This document shows positions 55,872 to 64,000 of a DNA stretch of 64,000 bases, piece by piece. The DNA lies in NCBI GenBank assembly GCA_950022295.1, contig OX465599.1, forward strand, positions 290,863,501-290,927,500. The letters are read 5' to 3'. The position numbers and the translations under genes were made by a program. Every line of letters begins with the position of its first letter. Within the stretch, counting starts at the first letter, position 1. Source of the stretch: Bromus sterilis (lineage: Eukaryota; Streptophyta; Magnoliopsida; Poales; Poaceae). The notes beneath the pieces are model-generated. The model saw only the letters and a program-made list of their open reading frames with translations. It did no database searches and was not told the DNA's origin.

Positions 55872-56100
55872 ATCGTATCACATATTTATCGTTTAGGCTT
55901 TGCTATGGTACCCTCAAATAACGGTGGACCGTTATCCGAATATCAATTATCACATATTACCTCCTAGAAATCAATAGAACAAATATAGGAACATATCTTC
56001 CTATTAGATCTAATATGCAAGTATAATTTAACTTTCCTATATGATGCAACATTGATGATATCTAAAGTTTTTATATAACATTGATGGTGACACACAAGTA

Positions 56101-56671
56101 TCTATAATATATAATACATAAATAGTTCATTCCCACTAACCTATTTATCTTGACATGTAAGCTATCCACATCATCAAGTACGTCCACCTTTTTTCACTAA
56201 CTATTCATGCACATGATTTCATTAAATCTGCATTCGCATGCAACCTATCACAAATAAATATTAACTTTGTATGTATTAAGCATCACAATTTAGAAGTGGC
56301 CTTTTTTTACAGAAAAACAAATTATGACTTACCTCGCATTTTATTTTCTATTCAACATTTTTTATGAATGCATATATGTAGTTGTTATCATTGTCTTAGG
56401 TTTAACTAGGGGTGATGTCTCCACTCTCTGCACTCAATGTGTTTTCGTGTCATATGGTCGCTATATTCTCCAGGTAATAAATAAATAAAACAAAAATCAC
56501 ACTCATTTTTTAATTTTTTCATCAAATTTTCTTAGTTTTTTACTCTCAACAAAACATTTTTCAAAAAATATTTAATACTTAAATTATACTAAGTTTAATA
56601 AATTTTCTCATATTTTAAAATATTGAATTATTGCTAACATTTCCCGCAACAACGCGCATGGTATCATCTAG
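56101..56671 (+). mobile_element. Small non-autonomous Helitron (571 bp)
   Basis: It starts TCTATAATAT after an A, and ends with a hairpin-like CCCGCAACAACGCGCATGG followed by TATCATCTAG and T. This fits the Helitron rule of 5' TC, 3' CTRR and insertion between A and T. The stem is partly decayed. No Rep/helicase coding sequence. Its 5' end recurs at 49553. Confidence 0.65.
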
Positions 56672-56766
56672 TACAATATATAGTACACATTGCACACTTG
56701 TGAAGACATGCATGTTTCGTATGACCGTGATAATTGTATTTAGAGCGACATTATAATTTGTCAAGT
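56672..56766. other. Short AT-rich spacer
   Basis: No gene or repeat recognised. Confidence 0.4.
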
Positions 56767-58334
56767 AACTCTAACCTCCGCCCCCGCGTCGCCCTCCCTG
56801 GCGACTCGGGGGAGCCCTAGATCGAGCGCCGCCGCCACCCTCCCTCCCTCCCCCTCGTCTCGCCGCCACCAGAGGAGCGGCCGACGAAGACCGTGCTACC
56901 TCCGAGAAGGTGGCGGCGGGGCACTTCGGTCCTCCCGCACGGCATGGTGGTTCGATCTGGCGCGGCATGGCGGCTGGGATGCGGCCGCGCAGCAGGGCGC
57001 GCATGGCGAGGAGGAGGCGACGAGCGCACTGGCGTGGCGCGCGCGGGCGTGGCCTAGGACGGCGCGGGGCTGGCCGACCTGGAGAGCAAGGCGCGCACGG
57101 CGAGGAGGAGGAGCGGGCGCGCTCTGGCGTGTGCGCGATGGACAGGCGCGGCCTTGGACGGCGCGGGCTGGCCCGTGGCGCGAGGCTGGCGGATCTGGAG
57201 CACCCTCACTGTGCGGATCCGGAGCGGCTCGGCCAGACGCTCGGCGAGGAAGGGCGCGCGCGTGAGGATGAGCTCGCCAGGAGGGGCTGCACGGGACAAC
57301 CGGATCTGCCCGGTCGGCCGTCTCTAGAATCAGGAGGGTGGCGCGCGTTCTGCGGCTTGGCGCCTGAGGGAGGCACCGATCTGACCGGTGCACGGTGGGG
57401 AGATAAATGGCGCCGCCTTCCGGTGGTCGTTGCATCCTCCGGTGGCCAGGGCGGCACGACGTGATGTGGCAGGTGATGGCGCGAAGGTTGGTGTCCGGCG
57501 GGCGACGAATGGCGTCGTCGATGGGCGTTGCATCCGCCCGTCCGATGAGGGGAAGCGGAAGAAGGTTGGCATCACTTCGATCCGTCCTGGGTGTTTCTCT
57601 AGGTGGTCACCGCCCCTTGCCAGCAACATGGATGGCCTCTCATCAGTGGAGTGCTCTCGCCGCTAGCTTCCGTTGGCATGGGCGTAGACTTTGGGGAAGA
57701 TGTTGGGCTGGGAGAAATCCCATGCTGTTGCAGACGACGGCGACGCCTCCGGGCGTCGTCACCTTCTTGAAGGCGTCGTTCTAGCCCTCCTCACCCCCTC
57801 TCGTGCAACAGGGGAAACCCTAGATCCAGCTTGCTGGTTCAGGCAGCGGCGGCGCATTGGCGTCGTTTCCTCCTTGGAGGCGATGTTCGGGTTGCTCGAG
57901 GAGTTCTACGAAAATGCTTGACGCTAGGGGTTGGTCTTCACCTGAGCGTGAGCCTCAAGGGCGCAAGGTACACTGATGCGGCACCTCTTCGACGACGTTG
58001 TCTTCAGGTCCAGTCGGGTCCTGCTGTCCACTCACCACTTCCTCTCGGCATCAAGGGTGGGTTGTACGTTGACTCGTGCCGGCCTGAAGTTTGGGTTGTG
58101 TTTCGAGTTGTTTGCTTCGGTTGAGAAGCGGTCTTTTAGCTCTGTGTCTCGCCTCTCCATCTTGGAAGGGGTTAGGCAACGCATCTTTGTGTGGTTGCGT
58201 GTGTGGTCGTGCATTGTAAGCCGATGTGCATCACTTGTATGGTTTTCGGTCCGGTTTTCCTTATAAACTGGATCAACTCTTTCTCTCTATTCAATGAATT
58301 TAGCATTTATCCTGCTAACATTCGAAAAAAAATA
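56767..58334 (+). repeat. GC-rich retroposon-like block ending in an A-run
   Basis: About 1.5 kb, very GC-rich at the left (GCGCCGCCGCCACC) and gradually less so, ending TATCCTGCTAACATTCGAAAAAAAATAAGG. Long open frames occur on both strands, but they conflict, have no recognisable domains and are explained by GC content. The structure resembles a non-LTR retroposon with an A tail; target duplications could not be set. It contains a roughly 94-bp imperfect tandem repeat (56997-57090, 57091-57201). Confidence 0.45.
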
Positions 58335-58349
58335 AGGATCACTATATTT

Positions 58350-58562
58350 TGTTTGATTATAGTTGGGCTTTGGCCCAAATAAGCCCATAATCCCTAGTTA
58401 ATCTCTAAGGGCCCATGTATGGTGGCTGGTGGTGCTAAAGTTTAGTACCATACTGCTTGTGGAGGGAGAGTTAGACCTCTTTATAAGTGGTGCTCCCCCA
58501 CTAGCTATTGGGAGCTTAGGAAGAGGAGTTGTACACGCGTGCTCCTCCTCCTCCGCCGCCCG
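58350..58562 (+). repeat. 5' LTR of the terminal Copia element (part confirmed by pairing)
   Basis: Matches 63788-64000. It contains a TATA-like TTTATAAG at 58480-58487. The LTR continues beyond 58562, but its end lies outside the comparable region. Confidence 0.88.
58480..58487 (+). promoter_or_regulatory. TATA-like box of the terminal Copia LTR
   Basis: TTTATAAG, conserved in both LTRs, about 570 bases before the gag ATG. Confidence 0.4.
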
Positions 58563-59053
58563 CCTCGCCACGCCTCGCCTCGCCTCGTCCCGACGCGCGC
58601 GCGCGCGCCGCGGGTTGCGGGAATGAGCCGAGCCGAGCTCACACCTATGCGCTTATTTTTGCGAGTCGCTAACTGAAGCGCCACTCTCCGAGACGTTGGA
58701 GGTGAGCTGTTCGCGGACTCGGTCGTGGGCTACGGCCCAGGCCCGTTGCATCGACGTCATACATAAGCAGGCGCTAGGGTTGTGGAGTCATTCACTTTCT
58801 CACTCTCTCCCTCTGCCTCCTTTGTCACCTACTATTCCTTGCTCTGTGTTGCCTCCGGCTACCCCAGCCCGTCGACCGCGTGCACGGTTGTTCGGGTGAG
58901 CAGGTGCCTCCGGAACCACGACCTTCGAGATCCTGCCCGGGAGAAGGCCGATAAGGTTTTTGGGGAGCGTCTCGGCGCGACTGCTCCCGATCCGTCCCCG
59001 TCCTCTGCTTCGACTCCGGCCGCTTTCTCCACTCCTTCGACTACATCAACACC
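58563..59053 (+). other. Remaining 5' LTR and leader of the terminal Copia element
   Basis: GC-rich, with a short CGCGCG run at 58595-58607. No coding frame is supported. It ends with ACACCATGG, a good plant start context for gag at 59054. Confidence 0.6.
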
Positions 59054-62000
59054 ATGGAGAACGACGACGATTCCGCTGCCTCCAAGGCTGCCGCCTTGAA
59101 GAAGGCGACCGACGAGTCCCAGGCTGCTGCTGCAGCCGCCGCGTTGGCTTGGCCAACCGCGGGGTATGATTCGTTCATCCCCTTTATACTCGTTTATATG
59201 CTTTCCGTATATCTGCTGTACATAGATGTTTCAGTGCAAGGTTTTATACGTGCTAGCATGTTTAGTTTTCGGTATGAGATGCATGCCGTAAATGCCATGT
59301 TTACTGTTTACTCCTGGATTAGATTAACCAAAAATATGCTAATATTTCTAGCAATCCAAAAACCTTATTATAGGCATTTTTCGGTTCAAAGCTTCGCTGC
59401 TACACTGAAGCCGAAATTTTTTACCGGTTCGCATTTTAAGAGTTGGCAGACAAGGACCACCTTGTGGCTCACGGCGATGAACGTGTTCTGGGCTGGCGGT
59501 GTGTCTCCCACAGAAACGATTGCTCCTGAACAGGAGAAGGCGTTTAGGGAGGCAACCACCATCTTTGTGGGAGCCGTCATCAGTGTGATTGGAGACAAGC
59601 TGGTTGACGCATATCTCCATATGCGGGTCGCCAAGAACTTGTGGGCTGCGCTCGAATCAAAATTCGGGGCAACCGATGCTGGTAGTGAACTGTACACGAT
59701 GGAGCAGTTCCATGACTACAAGATGGTTGATAACCGTCCTGTACTGGATCAGGCCCATGAGATACATGTCATTGCAAAGGAGCTGGAGCTCCTGAAGTGT
59801 GAGTTACCGGACAAGTTTGTCGCGGGCTGCATTATTGCAAAACTCCCTCCTGGATTGAGGAAATTTGCTACTTCTCTCAAGCACTTGAGGTGTGAGTTCT
59901 CTGTTGAGGACGTCATCGGCCATCTAAGTGTTGAGCAGAACTCGAGAGCAAATGACTCACACGTCAAAGGGGCAGAGGGTTCTTCTAGCGCCAATGTGGT
60001 GCAGAAGAACTTTCACAAGTTCAAGGGAAAGAACTCTTTCCAGAATACTACCTTCAAGAAGAATGGTAAGAAGAAAGAAAAGGGAAAAGGTGGCTGCTTT
60101 ACTTGTGGTTCTGAGGAACATTGGGCAAATGGGTGCCCAAACAAGTACAAGAAGCCAGGACAAGACTCTAAGTCTGTCAATGTGACCATGAGCAACAATG
60201 ATGGTGCATCTGGGTACGGTAATCTGTTTACCATACTTTCTGTTTGTCAGTCCACAGATTGGTGGATTGACACAGGTGCAAATATTCATGTGTGTGATGA
60301 CGGGTCTCTTTTCTCTTCTTACCAAGTCACACACGATGGTTCTGTCCTGATGGGAAACGGGTCGCATGCTCCTGTTCATGGTGTTGGTACGGTCGATCTG
60401 AAGTTTACTTCGGGAAAGATCGTGTGGCTGAGGAACGTGCAGCATGTCCCCGCTATCAAGAAGAATCTCGTTAGTGGCTCCCTTCTATGTAAAGAAGGCT
60501 TTAAGTTAGTATTCGAGTCTAGTAAAGTAGTCGTATCTCGGTATGGACTGTTTATTGGCAAAGGATATGAGCGTGGCGGTCTGTTCCGTCTTTCCATAGC
60601 GGATTTCTGTAATAAAGTCGTGAATCAAATTAGTTCTATTCCAAATGAATCTGAGATTTGGCATTCACGTCTCTGTCACATAAATTTTGGTTGTATGACG
60701 CGGCTAGCTAAGATGAATCTAATCCCGAGTTTCACTTTAGCCAAAGGCTCAAAGTGCCATTCGTGTGTGCAATCAAAGCAACCTCGCAAGCCTCATAAGC
60801 ATGCGAAGGAGAGACACTTGGAACCACTAGAGCTCGTACATTCAGATCTGTGTGAGATGAATGGCGTGTTGACTAAAGGTGGAATGAAGTATTGCATGAC
60901 ATTAATTGATGACTCCACTAGGTTCTGTTATGTGTATTTGTTAAGTACTAAAGATGAAGCTTTACATTACTTTAAAATGTATAAAGCAGAAGTTGAGAAC
61001 CATCTTGAAAAGAAAGTAAAACGAGTTCGGTCCGATCGTGGTGGGGAGTACTTTTCTAATGAGTTCGATTTATTCTGTGCGGAACATGGTATTATTCATG
61101 AGAGGACGCCTCCCTACTCACCCCAGTCAAATGGGGTTGCCGAAAGGAAAAACCGCACTCTAACTGATTTGGTTAACGCCGTGTTAGATACATCAGGTTT
61201 ATCCAAGGCATGGTGGGGGGAGGCGATATTGATAACATGTCATGTCCTGAATAAGGTTCCCGCAAAGTATAATGAGATCACTCCATATGAATTATGGGAG
61301 AAGAAAAGTACTACACTCTCATACTTGCGCACTTGGGGATGTTTGGCGAAAGTCAACGTGCCGATAATTAAGAAGCGCAAGTTGGGGCCAAAGACCGTAG
61401 ACTGCGTTTTTCTTGGCTATGCTAAGCATAGTGTTGGTTACAGATTTCTAGTGGTGAAATCTGAGGTGCACGACATGAGGGTCGGCACGATCATGGAGTC
61501 TAGAGATGCTACATTCTTTGAGGATATATTCCCCATGAGAGATATGCAAAGCATCCCTAGACTGGAACCTGATGAGACTCCTGAACCTGCTATTCCGATG
61601 GAATATTATGAGGACGACAGTGATGAGGTCTCTACGGAGTATGATGAGGAAGCTCCTGTTAGGAGCAAGAGACCAAGGATTGTAAAATCTTTTGGTGATG
61701 ACTTCCTCGTGTACCTCGTGGATGACACTCCCAGCTGCATTTCAGAAGCCTATGTATCCCCGGATGCTGACTACTGGAAAGAGGCAGTCCGTAGCGAGAT
61801 GGATTCCATCTTAGCAAACGGAACGTGGGAATTCACTGATCGTCCCTATGGTTGCAAACCATTGGGATGTAAATGGGTGTTCAAAAGAAAACTTAGGCCC
61901 GACGGTACTGTCGAAAAGTACAAGGCAAGGCTTGTGGCCAAGGGTTATACCCAAAAGGATGAAGAGGATTTCTTCGACACTTACTCACCAGTGGCTAGAC

Positions 62001-63271
62001 TGAAAACCATTCGAGTATTACTCTCGTTGGCTGCCTCGCATGGTCTTCTCGTTCATCAAATGGACGTGAAGACGACTTTCCTTAACGGAGAGCTAGACGA
62101 GGAAATTTACATGCAACAACCGGACGACTTTGTTGTAAATGGTCAGGAAAGAAAGGTGTGCAAGTTGTTGAAATCTCTTTATGGCCTAAAGCAAGCGCCT
62201 AAACAATGGCATGAGAAGTTTGACAAAACTTTAACATCTACCGGCTTTGTTGTTAATGAAGCTGACAAATGTGTATACTATCACCATGGTGGGGGCGAAG
62301 GAGTAATATTGTGTCTGTATGTCGATGACATACTGATTTTTGGGACCAACCTCAAAGTAATTGAGGAGGTCAAGAACTTTCTATCTCAAAATTTTGAGAT
62401 GAAAGACCTGGGGGTGGCTGATGTCATTCTAAACATCAAGCTGCTGAGGAACAATGAGGGTGGGATTACACTCGTGCAATCACACTATGTTGAGAAGATT
62501 TTGAGTCGCTTTGGATATGCCGACTGCAAACCTTCTGCAACGCCATATAATCCGAGCGTGCACATTCGAAAGTTTGTCGGCACGGCTGTGGATCAGTTGA
62601 GATATTCCCAAGTGATTGGTTCACTCATGTACCTAGCTTGCGCTACTCGGCCTGACATCTCATATGTCGTATGCAAATTGAGACTATTTGTTTCAAACCC
62701 GGGATATGAGCATTGGCATGCGGTTGGGCGAGTTATGCGCTATTTGGTAGGTACTGCGAACTATGGAATTCACTATACTGGGTACCCGCCGGTACTTGAG
62801 GGGTATAGTGATTCTAACTGGATATCTGATGCTGATGAAATGAAAGCCACAAGTGGGTATGTTTTCACACTTGGTGGTGGTGCTGTTTCCTGGAAGTCTT
62901 GCAAGAAGATGATCCTAACCAGATCGACTATGGAAGCAGAACTCACAGCATTAGATACATCATGCGTCGCAGCAGAATGGCTTCGAGAGCTTTTGATGGA
63001 TTTCCCCGTGGTTGATAAGCCGGTCCCGGCTATCCTTATGAACTGTGATAACCAGACAGTAATTGTCAAGGCTAAAAGTTCAAAGGACAACATGCAATCC
63101 ACAAAGCACATAAGAAGAAGATTAAAATCTGTCAGACATTCAAGAAACTCCGGAGTTATAGCGTTGGATTATATCCAGACGGCTAAGAATCTGGCAGATC
63201 CCTTTACCAAGGGTATATCACGGGTTGTGATAGAAAATGCATCGAGGGAGATGGGGTTGAAACCCACGTGA
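59054..63271 (+). CDS. Copia gag-pol polyprotein, 1,405 codons, unbroken
   Basis: Order: Ala-rich N-terminus (1-36), a hydrophobic stretch (38-105) probably encoded by an in-frame intron (59164-59373), and gag (FREATTIFVGAVISVIGDKL, MEQFHDYKMVDNRPV). The zinc knuckle CFTCGSEEHWANGC is at about 348-361 and protease WWIDTGANIHV at about 403-413. A pre-integrase HHCC region (IWHSRLCHIN) follows, then integrase with acidic residues in VHSDLCE, VRSDRGGEY and NGVAERKN (about 596-697). Reverse transcriptase has YKARLVAKGYTQ, HQMDVKTTFLNG and LYVDDILIFG (about 1088-1097), and RNase H has EGYSDSNW, RSTMEAELTAL and LADPFTKG. All catalytic residues are present, so the product is potentially active. It lies between LTRs in the same orientation. 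Confidence 0.95.
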   Translation: MENDDDSAASKAAALKKATDESQAAAAAAALAWPTAGYDSFIPFILVYMLSVYLLYIDVSVQGFIRASMFSFRYEMHAVNAMFTVYSWIRLTKNMLIFLAIQKPYYRHFSVQSFAATLKPKFFTGSHFKSWQTRTTLWLTAMNVFWAGGVSPTETIAPEQEKAFREATTIFVGAVISVIGDKLVDAYLHMRVAKNLWAALESKFGATDAGSELYTMEQFHDYKMVDNRPVLDQAHEIHVIAKELELLKCELPDKFVAGCIIAKLPPGLRKFATSLKHLRCEFSVEDVIGHLSVEQNSRANDSHVKGAEGSSSANVVQKNFHKFKGKNSFQNTTFKKNGKKKEKGKGGCFTCGSEEHWANGCPNKYKKPGQDSKSVNVTMSNNDGASGYGNLFTILSVCQSTDWWIDTGANIHVCDDGSLFSSYQVTHDGSVLMGNGSHAPVHGVGTVDLKFTSGKIVWLRNVQHVPAIKKNLVSGSLLCKEGFKLVFESSKVVVSRYGLFIGKGYERGGLFRLSIADFCNKVVNQISSIPNESEIWHSRLCHINFGCMTRLAKMNLIPSFTLAKGSKCHSCVQSKQPRKPHKHAKERHLEPLELVHSDLCEMNGVLTKGGMKYCMTLIDDSTRFCYVYLLSTKDEALHYFKMYKAEVENHLEKKVKRVRSDRGGEYFSNEFDLFCAEHGIIHERTPPYSPQSNGVAERKNRTLTDLVNAVLDTSGLSKAWWGEAILITCHVLNKVPAKYNEITPYELWEKKSTTLSYLRTWGCLAKVNVPIIKKRKLGPKTVDCVFLGYAKHSVGYRFLVVKSEVHDMRVGTIMESRDATFFEDIFPMRDMQSIPRLEPDETPEPAIPMEYYEDDSDEVSTEYDEEAPVRSKRPRIVKSFGDDFLVYLVDDTPSCISEAYVSPDADYWKEAVRSEMDSILANGTWEFTDRPYGCKPLGCKWVFKRKLRPDGTVEKYKARLVAKGYTQKDEEDFFDTYSPVARLKTIRVLLSLAASHGLLVHQMDVKTTFLNGELDEEIYMQQPDDFVVNGQERKVCKLLKSLYGLKQAPKQWHEKFDKTLTSTGFVVNEADKCVYYHHGGGEGVILCLYVDDILIFGTNLKVIEEVKNFLSQNFEMKDLGVADVILNIKLLRNNEGGITLVQSHYVEKILSRFGYADCKPSATPYNPSVHIRKFVGTAVDQLRYSQVIGSLMYLACATRPDISYVVCKLRLFVSNPGYEHWHAVGRVMRYLVGTANYGIHYTGYPPVLEGYSDSNWISDADEMKATSGYVFTLGGGAVSWKSCKKMILTRSTMEAELTALDTSCVAAEWLRELLMDFPVVDKPVPAILMNCDNQTVIVKAKSSKDNMQSTKHIRRRLKSVRHSRNSGVIALDYIQTAKNLADPFTKGISRVVIENASREMGLKPT

Positions 63272-63787
63272 ATTGCCTTGGGGGTAACCTAGAGAAATCT
63301 AGGAAAACAATCCAGCGGTCAACCGAGGAGAGTATCCTTACTCACCCACTCCGATTGAGATGCACTATACTCTCAAAACTTTAAGGAAGGTTGACAAATG
63401 TCTTAATGTGTTCCAAACCTTCTGTAAGCAAGATGCTGGCCTACAGAGCATACTTTGGAGGAACACACCTATATGAGCCCGACTGCTGGTCACAGTCTAT
63501 GAGATGGGGTTTATCTCTAGGAAGCTCATGAAAGGACAGGAGTATGACTAATGCGCTCCACCCGTGGGGTTTAGCCTTCGGCAGCCTTGTACCGGCTGAC
63601 AACTGGCGAAACTTCTGCACGCTAAGCTGACAATTCAAGGCATAGTCCATTGTTCAGCTGTGAAGAAGTCTAATCCAGTTGATCTAGGTGGATGTTCAAC
63701 TTAACAGTCTCCACTGAAAATTCCGGTATATCAAACATGGTTTGGAACATTTGACAACCTAATGGGCCTTGAGATCTGGTGGGGGAT
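63272..63787 (+). other. 3' non-coding region and polypurine tract of the terminal Copia element
   Basis: About 500 bases without a gene. The polypurine tract GGTGGGGGAT directly precedes the 3' LTR. Confidence 0.75.
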
Positions 63788-64000
63788 TGTTGGATTATAG
63801 TTGGGCTTTGGCCCAAATAATCCCATAATCCCTAGTTAATCTCTAAGGGTCCATGTATGGTGGTTGGTGGTGCTAAAGTTTAGTACCATACTGCTTGTGG
63901 AGGGAGAGTTAGACCTATTTATAAGTGGTGCTCCCCCACTAGCTATTGGGAGCTTAGGAAGAGGAGTTGTACACGCGCGCTCCTCCTTCTCCGCCGCCCG
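63788..64000 (+). repeat. 3' LTR of the terminal Copia element, truncated by window end
   Basis: 213 bases, aligned without gaps to 58350-58562. Confidence 0.9.

Larger units (their letters stand above)
58350..64000 (+). mobile_element. Ty1-copia element with intact gag-pol, 3' LTR cut by the window end
   Basis: The 5' LTR starts at 58350 (TGTTTGATTATAG) and the 3' LTR at 63788 (TGTTGGATTATAG). Over the 213 bases available the two differ at seven positions (about 3.3 percent), suggesting about 1.3 million years at 1.3e-8 per site per year. A single unbroken 1,405-codon frame lies between them. No tRNA-iMet primer site TGGTATCAGAGC was found in the leader, so the 5' LTR end cannot be placed. 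Confidence 0.9.

Noticed and set aside
56896..57464. Two 180-codon frames on opposite strands in the GC-rich block
   Set aside because: Mutually exclusive, Arg/Ala/Pro-rich, no domain and interrupted by the tandem repeat; most likely compositional.
57976..58266. Small plus-strand frame near the end of the GC-rich block
   Set aside because: Overlaps other frames and lies in the presumed non-coding 3' part of a retroposon; no domain seen.

Overview
The window looks like intergenic chromosome from a large-genome grass, most likely a Triticeae species (wheat, Aegilops or barley). The evidence is an Angela/WIS-type Copia LTR, Gypsy elements with a tRNA-Asp primer site and LTRs ending in TGATACGTC, a SIRE/Maximus-type Copia, Stowaway MITEs, and a single intron-containing gene whose first exon is GC-rich and later exons AT-rich. 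There are no bacterial-type genes. By eye almost everything from 1 to 45.4 kb and from 56.1 kb onward is transposable element.

Layout. (1) 1-1927 holds the 3' end of an Angela-like Copia element: reverse transcriptase-RNase H with one internal stop, and the first part of its 3' LTR. The LTR is split and its other end lies at 35388-35724. (2) The split is filled by a minus-strand tandem Gypsy array (1928-35387) of the form LTR-internal-LTR-internal-LTR-partial internal. Its units have gag, protease and an unusual accessory ORF, but no reverse transcriptase or integrase. (3) The second Gypsy internal region carries a nested 14.1-kb SIRE-type Copia element (14561-28658, minus strand, target duplication CATAC), with gag-pol plus two large extra ORFs behind pol. 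(4) 35725-45440 is a decayed LINE, split by a 3.2-kb non-autonomous LTR element (35831-39020, target duplication CATGG) and by a truncated Gypsy element (about 41281-44390).

(5) 45441-51600 is low-copy DNA with two RPA1-like exons, MITEs and Helitron ends. (6) 51602-54643 is the one convincing host gene, a seven-exon S-domain (G-type lectin) receptor kinase of 824 codons with all kinase motifs present. (7) 54650-58349 has a Stowaway MITE, a Mutator-like inverted-repeat element, a small Helitron and a GC-rich retroposon-like block. (8) 58350-64000 is a plus-strand Copia element with an unbroken 1,405-codon gag-pol frame and the start of its 3' LTR; the window ends inside that LTR.

Nesting order and LTR mismatches counted by eye suggest this sequence of insertions: LINE first, then the Angela-like element, then the Gypsy array. 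The terminal Copia and the CATGG element (both about 3.3-3.4 percent between LTRs) and the SIRE element (about 1.7 percent) came later. The most unusual points are the tandem and mosaic Gypsy array, an accessory protein family apparently shared between the Gypsy array and the SIRE-type Copia, and a gene-like internal promoter and leader in front of the SIRE accessory ORFs.
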